DNA of 9,531 nucleotides, taken from NCBI GenBank assembly GCA_946886875.1, contig CAMPJN010000128.1, forward strand, positions 1 through 9,531, read 5' to 3'. A program made the position numbers and the translations under genes. This DNA is from an uncultured Pseudomonas sp. (lineage in GTDB: Bacteria > Pseudomonadota > Gammaproteobacteria > Pseudomonadales > Pseudomonadaceae). Shown piece after piece: positions 6,549-9,531 of the stretch (positions are counted from its first letter, which is position 1; each line of letters begins with the position of its first letter). The notes beneath the pieces were generated by a model. It ran no database searches, was not told the origin of the DNA, and worked only from the letters and a program-made list of their open reading frames with translations.

Positions 6549-7487
6549 TCAGCCGCACAGGCAGTTGCGCCCTTGCTGTTTGGCTTGGTAGAGCGCGCTG
6601 TCGGCGCGGGCGATCAGGCTTTGCAGGCTGTCCTTCGGACGCATCTGCGCCAGGCCGATGGAGACGGTGACGCCCGGTAACACGCCCACAGGTGCATAGA
6701 AGGTGGCAACGTCCTGCAGGCTCTGGCGCAGCCTGCCGCCGATACTGCGCGCGTCTTCGTCGGCCATTTCCGGCAGGAGGATGACGAATTCTTCGCCGCC
6801 GAAACGGGTCAGGCTGTCTTTCGGCCGCAGCTGATTACGCAGGGTATGCGCCACCAGGCACAACGCGTAGTCGCCGGCGAGGTGGCCATGTTGGTCGTTG
6901 TAGGCTTTGAAGTGATCGACATCGAGCATCAGCATGCACAGCGGCTGCTGATTGAACGCGCAGCGGGTGCTTTCGCGCTCGAACACATGTTCCAGCCAGC
7001 GGCGGTTGAACGCGCCGGTCAGTGGGTCGACGTTGGCGTTCTGTTCGCTGTTGATAATCTGTTGGTTGCCTTGGCGCACGCGCTCGCAGAGCAAGCCGAG
7101 GAGGTTCTCCATCATCTGCGGTGATTGATGGAATAGGCTGATCAGCGACTGACGGTGCAGGCGCAGCACGCTGCTGGCTTCGGTCGCGACCACGTAGGCG
7201 GAAGGGTGTTCGTTGTCGATGAAGCTGATTTCCCCGGTGCAATCGCCGACTTGCAGGGTGCTTACCGAGGTGCTGTCCAGCGAACCCAGGTAGACCTTGA
7301 GCTGACCTTTGAGCAGCAGGTAGAGGTATTGATTGCGATTGAATGGGGAGAGGAGGATTTCGCCCTCATCCAGATCGCAGGCGCGAAATTCTCTCAGCAA
7401 CTGATTGATGCTGCTGGCGGCGACGTTTTCAAACAGTCGCAATTGACGAACGAGCTGCAGGTCCACCTGCCAATGAGCAGCTTTCAT
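6549..7487 (-). CDS. Diguanylate cyclase with N-terminal cyclic-nucleotide-binding-like domain
   Basis: 312 aa from ATG 7485-7487. An N-terminal CRP/cNMP-binding fold (about 15-112) carries GQLKVYLG and GEISFIDNEHPSAYVV. The phosphate-binding-cassette Arg expected before Ser/Thr-Ala is Pro here, so classical cAMP binding is doubtful. A helix (about 115-150) connects to a GGDEF domain (about 154-312). This has DPLTGAFNRR, the metal- and substrate-binding DVDHFKAYND, and the active-site variant GGEEF (230-234), which is catalytically competent in this family. RPKD (221-224) precedes GGEEF by five residues, the spacing of the RxxD product-inhibition I-site. The predicted reaction is 2 GTP to c-di-GMP in the cytoplasm. 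There is no membrane segment. The start is uncertain: TTG 7509-7511 and GTG 7500-7502 are in frame, but the strong Shine-Dalgarno belongs to a short overlapping-frame leader ORF at 7489-7530. It is flanked by repeat elements and stands alone. Confidence 0.88.
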   Translation of the reverse strand: MKAAHWQVDLQLVRQLRLFENVAASSINQLLREFRACDLDEGEILLSPFNRNQYLYLLLKGQLKVYLGSLDSTSVSTLQVGDCTGEISFIDNEHPSAYVVATEASSVLRLHRQSLISLFHQSPQMMENLLGLLCERVRQGNQQIINSEQNANVDPLTGAFNRRWLEHVFERESTRCAFNQQPLCMLMLDVDHFKAYNDQHGHLAGDYALCLVAHTLRNQLRPKDSLTRFGGEEFVILLPEMADEDARSIGGRLRQSLQDVATFYAPVGVLPGVTVSIGLAQMRPKDSLQSLIARADSALYQAKQQGRNCLCG

Positions 7488-7488
7488 C

Positions 7489-7530
7489 TTATTGGCGAGC
7501 ACTGCTAACAATGCAAAAAACTACTGGCAT
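7489..7530 (-). CDS. 13-codon leader ORF immediately before the diguanylate cyclase
   Basis: ATG 7528-7530 encodes MPVVFCIVSSARQ and stops at TAA 7489-7491, leaving one base before the cyclase ATG (TAAGATG). It has the best ribosome-binding site of the area, AAGGAG with 8-nt spacing, while the cyclase ATG has none. It could be a real leader peptide coupling translation to the cyclase. Alternatively it is the true N-terminus of the cyclase put out of frame by one extra T in a T6 run (plus-strand A6 at 7515-7520). Removing one T gives an uninterrupted 326-aa protein starting MPVVFALLAVLANKMKAAHW. Confidence 0.4.
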   Translation of the reverse strand: MPVVFCIVSSARQ

Positions 7531-7538
7531 CGTGAACT

Positions 7539-7544
7539 CTCCTT
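7539..7544 (-). promoter_or_regulatory. Shine-Dalgarno of the leader ORF / cyclase
   Basis: AAGGAG on the minus strand, 8 nt before ATG 7528-7530. It is the only strong ribosome-binding site upstream of the cyclase and it selects a frame different from that of the cyclase. Confidence 0.7.
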
Positions 7545-7561
7545 GTATATGAAGCCGTATC

Positions 7562-7573
7562 ACTGTCGACAGT
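7562..7573. promoter_or_regulatory. 12-bp perfect palindrome upstream of the cyclase
   Basis: ACTGTCGACAGT lies about 30 nt upstream of the leader ATG, a position that would overlap the promoter. A second small dyad, GTGCC/GGCAC, follows at 7581-7592, and TGTGA-N8-TCACA at 7637-7654. I do not recognise a regulator for these. The rest of the gap 7531-7806, apart from the AAGGAG at 7539-7544, shows nothing else I can support, and I see no terminator for the esterase gene. Confidence 0.25.
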
Positions 7574-7806
7574 AAGCTTTGTGCCTCGGCACTGACAATC
7601 CTGTGAAAAAGCTGGGCCGACCAGCGGTAGCCATTTTGTGAACACTCAGTCACAGAAATGAAAATCAGCTGCGTCAGTGCCTCACGCTTGCTCGTTCAAT
7701 CGACTACGCGAGGGGCCCGGGCGTGTCTGGAAAGGCTCGATCGGGTCCAGCGCCATCTACCACCAAGACGCAGCGCCAGGTGCTGCAGACCCCAGCGGTC
7801 GATGTT

Positions 7807-8947
<1,141 letters not shown>

Positions 8948-9531
8948 ATGAAGATGGTGAAATCCACCCTGGCTGTGCTGACTACAGCTGCTGTGCTCGG
9001 TGTTAGTGGCTTCGCGCAAGCGGGCGCTACTTTGGATGCGGTGCAAAAGAAAGGTTTCGTTCAGTGCGGTATCAGCGATGGTCTGCCTGGCTTCTCCTAC
9101 GCCGATGAAAAAGGCAATTATCTGGGTCTTGATGTTGACGTATGTCGTGCTGTTGCCGCCGCGCTTTTCGGCGATGCCAACAAAGTTAAGTTCAGCCCGC
9201 TGACCGCCAAAGAGCGTTTCACTGCACTGCAATCGGGTGAAGTCGACATTCTTTCGCGTAACACCACCTGGACCAGCTCCCGCGACGCGGGCCTGGGTCT
9301 GAACTTCGCCGGCGTTAACTATTACGACGGCCAAGGCTTCCTGGTGAACAAGGATCTCGGCGTTTCCAGCGCTAAAGAACTCGACGGCGCTACCGTCTGT
9401 ATCCAGGCCGGTACCACCACCGAACTGAACCTCTCCGACTACTTCCGCGCCAATGGCCTGAAGTACACCCCGATCACTTACGATACCTCCGACGAAAGCG
9501 CCAAATCGATCGAAGCCGGTCGTTGCGACGT
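8948..9531 (+). CDS. aapJ: General L-amino-acid ABC transporter, periplasmic substrate-binding protein (partial, C-terminus off the right edge)
   Basis: 194 residues are visible. It captures amino acids in the periplasm and delivers them to an inner-membrane ABC permease (AapQM with ATPase AapP), whose genes would be expected just downstream. ATG 8948-8950 has GGAGG 5 nt upstream. Residues 1-25 are a clear Sec signal peptide, ending in FAQA, with likely cleavage before GATLD. The mature protein begins LDAVQKKGFVQCGISDGLPGFSYADEKGNYLGLDVDVCRAVAAALFGD, the standard opening of family 3 solute-binding proteins. Further family features are PLTAKERFTALQSGEVDILSRNTTWT, with the amino-acid-recognition segment, and ELDGATVCIQAGTTTE. 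The paired Cys residues C41 and C67 (QCGISDG and DVCRAV) and the overall sequence fit AapJ-type rather than the smaller Glu/Asp- or His/Arg-specific proteins. Codon use is strongly biased, as in highly expressed Pseudomonas genes. Likely RpoN-dependent. Confidence 0.88.
   Translation, partial: MKMVKSTLAVLTTAAVLGVSGFAQAGATLDAVQKKGFVQCGISDGLPGFSYADEKGNYLGLDVDVCRAVAAALFGDANKVKFSPLTAKERFTALQSGEVDILSRNTTWTSSRDAGLGLNFAGVNYYDGQGFLVNKDLGVSSAKELDGATVCIQAGTTTELNLSDYFRANGLKYTPITYDTSDESAKSIEAGRCD

Noticed and set aside
7637..7654. CRP/Vfr site TGTGA...TCACA
   Set aside because: The half-sites are 8 nt apart rather than 6, so it does not fit the CRP/Vfr consensus; kept only as an unexplained dyad.

Overview
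The window is a GC-rich gammaproteobacterial chromosome segment, most likely from Pseudomonas sensu lato. The evidence is a Pseudomonas-type RhlB helicase, a carboxylesterase close to P. fluorescens EstB, an AapJ-type general amino-acid binding protein, and TAGCCCGGATGCAATCCGG / GTAGGGTGGGTTA intergenic palindromes of a kind that I recall from Pseudomonas genomes (recollection, not a search). There is no prophage, integrase, insertion sequence, CRISPR array, tRNA or rRNA that I can see.

Layout, left to right. (1) Bases 1-3053, minus strand: a tight three-gene operon read right to left. It encodes a small MglA-type GTPase (2388-3053), a soluble histidine kinase (1256-2395, overlapping it by 8 nt) and a response regulator fused to a GspE/PilB-type secretion or pilus ATPase (1246 to beyond base 1, GTG start). 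This signalling module is the most unusual content here. (2) Bases 3054-3542: non-coding, with a symmetric operator-like palindrome, a 170-bp composite inverted-repeat element and a strong intrinsic terminator. (3) Bases 3543-4994, minus: rhlB, DEAD-box RNA helicase. (4) Bases 5081-6241, minus: exported or membrane-anchored M19 dipeptidase. (5) Bases 6242-6548: non-coding, two different nested inverted-repeat elements. (6) Bases 6549-7487, minus: GGDEF diguanylate cyclase with an N-terminal cyclic-nucleotide-binding-like domain, whose start is unusual: the good Shine-Dalgarno drives a 13-codon ORF that stops one base before the cyclase ATG. (7) Bases 7807-8466, minus: alpha/beta-hydrolase carboxylesterase. 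(8) Bases 8467-8947: regulatory region with a near-consensus sigma-54 promoter and a leader of about 320 nt, driving (9) aapJ on the plus strand, cut by the window end.

The GTPase, kinase and REC-GspE protein are probably one pathway: a polarity-type switch and a phosphorelay converging on a motor ATPase of the type IV pilus/type II secretion class. The other genes look like independent transcription units. The cyclase could supply c-di-GMP to GspE-class ATPases in general, but nothing in the sequence links it to this particular one.
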